This document shows, piece after piece, positions 45,284 to 46,308 of a DNA stretch of 46,308 bases (position 1 is the stretch's first letter; the number at the start of each line of letters is the position of its first letter). The DNA is from Alkalilacustris brevis (GTDB lineage: Bacteria > Pseudomonadota > Alphaproteobacteria > Rhodobacterales > Rhodobacteraceae), in NCBI RefSeq assembly GCF_003350345.1, contig NZ_QNVJ01000008.1:1-46308 (forward strand), written 5' to 3'. The position numbers and the translations under genes are program-made. The notes beneath the pieces are model-generated. The model was not told where the DNA came from, searched no databases, and saw nothing but the letters and a program-made list of their open reading frames with translations.

Positions 45284-45955
45284 TCAGGCCAGCAGGTGCT
45301 TGAGCCCCTGCGTGACATCGGTGCGCAAGGCCAGCCGCAGCGCCGGCTCGTCGCCCGCGCGCAGCGCCGCGATGATCTGGCGGTGGTGGGGCGGCGCCGC
45401 CTCGCGCCGCAGCCGCCCGTAAAGCGCGCGCATGGTCGGCCCGAGTTGCAGCCAGACGGTCTCGACCATCGCGAGAATCGCCGGCGCCTGCGCGCGCAGG
45501 TAAAGCGTGCGGTGAAACTCCAGGTTGGTGCGGATATAGCCCACCGCGTCGCGCTTGGTCACGGCCTCGGCGTTGAGGCTGTTGATCGTCTGCAACCGGT
45601 CGATCAGCGCCAGATGTGCCCGCGGCAGGGCGCGGCTGGCAAGCTCGGGCTCCAGCAGCGCGCGAATCGATGCCAGTTCCTCGATACGCTCGTTGCTTAG
45701 TTCGGGCGTCGATATCCGGCCTGAGTTGGACAGCACAAGCGCCCCCTCGGCCGCCAGCCGCCGCACCGCCTCGCGCACCGGGGTCATGCTGACCTCATGC
45801 GCCCGCGCCAGCCCGCGCAGCGTGAGCGCCTGGCCGGGGGCAAGCTCTCCGTGCATGATCTGGCCGCGCAGGCCGCGATAGAGCCGCTCATGCGCGGCGA
45901 CGCCGGCATCCGGCGCGCGCGGGGACAAGAGCATCCTGGGCTCGCTCACGCTCAC
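45284..45955 (-). CDS. GntR family regulator (FadR subfamily, FCD domain)
   Basis: This 223-residue regulator has an N-terminal winged helix (LYRGLRGQIMHGELAPGQAL, then LTLRGLARAHEVSMTPVREA and VRRLAAEGALVL) and a C-terminal all-helical FCD domain with RALLEPELASRAL, then TNLEFHRTLYLRAQAPAILA MVE. The conserved acidic/His residues of FCD metal sites are partly visible (N-x-x-FH, HHRQII). The ligand, probably a carboxylic acid, is unknown. Start GTG 45955 has GAGGGGTG upstream and is 4 bp after the metalloprotease stop. It is convergent with lpd. Whether it binds the GTGATCAC sites of this window cannot be told from sequence. Confidence 0.9.
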   Translation of the reverse strand: MSVSEPRMLLSPRAPDAGVAAHERLYRGLRGQIMHGELAPGQALTLRGLARAHEVSMTPVREAVRRLAAEGALVLSNSGRISTPELSNERIEELASIRALLEPELASRALPRAHLALIDRLQTINSLNAEAVTKRDAVGYIRTNLEFHRTLYLRAQAPAILAMVETVWLQLGPTMRALYGRLRREAAPPHHRQIIAALRAGDEPALRLALRTDVTQGLKHLLA

Positions 45956-45959
45956 TTTC

Positions 45960-46308
45960 TCACCCCTCGAACCGATAGCTTTGCAATTCGCCGCCATTCT
46001 CGCGCAGCCAGGCGCGCTGGTCGCGCCAGCCGGGCATCAGCCGCGTGACCTGCGCCCAGAAGGCCGGCGAATGATTCATCTCGGCCAGATGCGCGACCTC
46101 ATGCGCTGCCACATAGGCCAACACCTCGGGAGGTGCCATCACCAACCGCCAGGAAAACATCAGGTTCCCCGCCGAACTGCACGACCCCCAGCGCGAGCGC
46201 ACATCCCGCAGGCTGATCCGCCCGTATTGCCGCCCCAGGCGGTGGGCGAACCCCTCGCACAGCGGCACCAGCCGCGCCTCGGCCGCATCGCGCAGGCAGC
46301 GCGCGGCA
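45960..46308 (-). CDS. YgjP-like (DUF45) zinc metalloprotease, 5' end outside window
   Basis: The frame is open to the right edge, so only the C-terminal 115 residues are present. RDVRSRWGSCSSAGNLMFSW RLVMAPPEVLAYVAAHEVAH LAEMNHSPAFWAQV is the YgjP/WLM-like signature, with the HEVAH zinc motif and the downstream NHSP His. The substrate is unknown. Its stop is 4 bp before the GntR start, so the two genes may be cotranscribed. An internal GTG at 46268 is not the true start because the family similarity continues upstream of it. Confidence 0.88.
   Translation of the reverse strand, partial: AARCLRDAAEARLVPLCEGFAHRLGRQYGRISLRDVRSRWGSCSSAGNLMFSWRLVMAPPEVLAYVAAHEVAHLAEMNHSPAFWAQVTRLMPGWRDQRAWLRENGGELQSYRFEG

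Overview
The window is GC-rich and densely coded. Gene content points to an alphaproteobacterium of the Rhodobacterales (Roseobacter/Rhodobacter type): an mdh-sucCDAB-(MAPEG)-lpd block, sdhCDAB, and the ethylmalonyl-CoA pathway enzymes Ccr, Ecm, Mch and Mcl2. The ectoine/5-hydroxyectoine operon with its dedicated aspartokinase suggests a marine or halophilic lifestyle. No rRNA, tRNA, CRISPR array, insertion sequence or prophage gene was seen, and both the gene set and the base composition look like core chromosome.

Layout. (1) 0.2-5.8 kb, plus strand: a TAXI-type TRAP transporter (binding protein and fused permease), a UspA protein and a class III aminotransferase. (2) 6.0-11.6 kb: a divergent MarR regulator (EctR type) and ectABCD-ask. 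(3) 11.7-17.6 kb, plus strand: flagellar genes motB-flgE-flgK-flgL-flgI. (4) 17.8-19.6 kb, minus strand: a RecD/Dda-like helicase and a small conserved protein. (5) 19.7-24.7 kb: ccr and a glycerolipid acyltransferase on the minus strand, divergent from ecm. (6) 24.8-26.6 kb: deoD, then on the opposite strand a small Cys-containing membrane protein coupled to a DUF1989 protein. (7) 27.0-33.4 kb, minus strand: mcl2, an NnrU protein, a DUF1737 protein, mch and sdhCDAB. (8) 33.6-45.2 kb: a small secreted protein, a TauE/SafE permease (minus), then mdh, sucC, sucD, sucA, sucB, a MAPEG protein and lpd. (9) 45.3-46.3 kb, minus strand: a YgjP-like metalloprotease cut by the window edge, then a GntR/FCD regulator.

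How the genes work together. Ccr and Ecm carry out central carbon-skeleton steps that convert crotonyl-CoA to methylsuccinyl-CoA. Mch hydrates mesaconyl-C1-CoA. A lyase that is not in this window splits the product, and Mcl2 hydrolyses malyl-CoA to malate. Succinyl-CoA and malate, the outputs of the pathway, enter the TCA cycle at steps encoded here (SucCD, Sdh, Mdh; the OGDH complex is SucA/SucB/Lpd). The window therefore holds much of the C2-assimilation and TCA machinery.

Main non-coding observation: the regions upstream of sdhC and of sucC each carry two copies of the 8-bp palindrome GTGATCAC whose centres are exactly 21 bp apart. They lie inside perfect 12- and 13-bp inverted repeats. 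This looks like the operator of one regulator shared by sdhCDAB and sucCD(AB). I saw no clearly novel multi-gene system. The other points of interest are regulatory structures (hairpins in every long gap of the ect operon, a C11 tract after ask), tandem lipoyl domains in SucB, and small uncharacterised genes inside the central-carbon operons.
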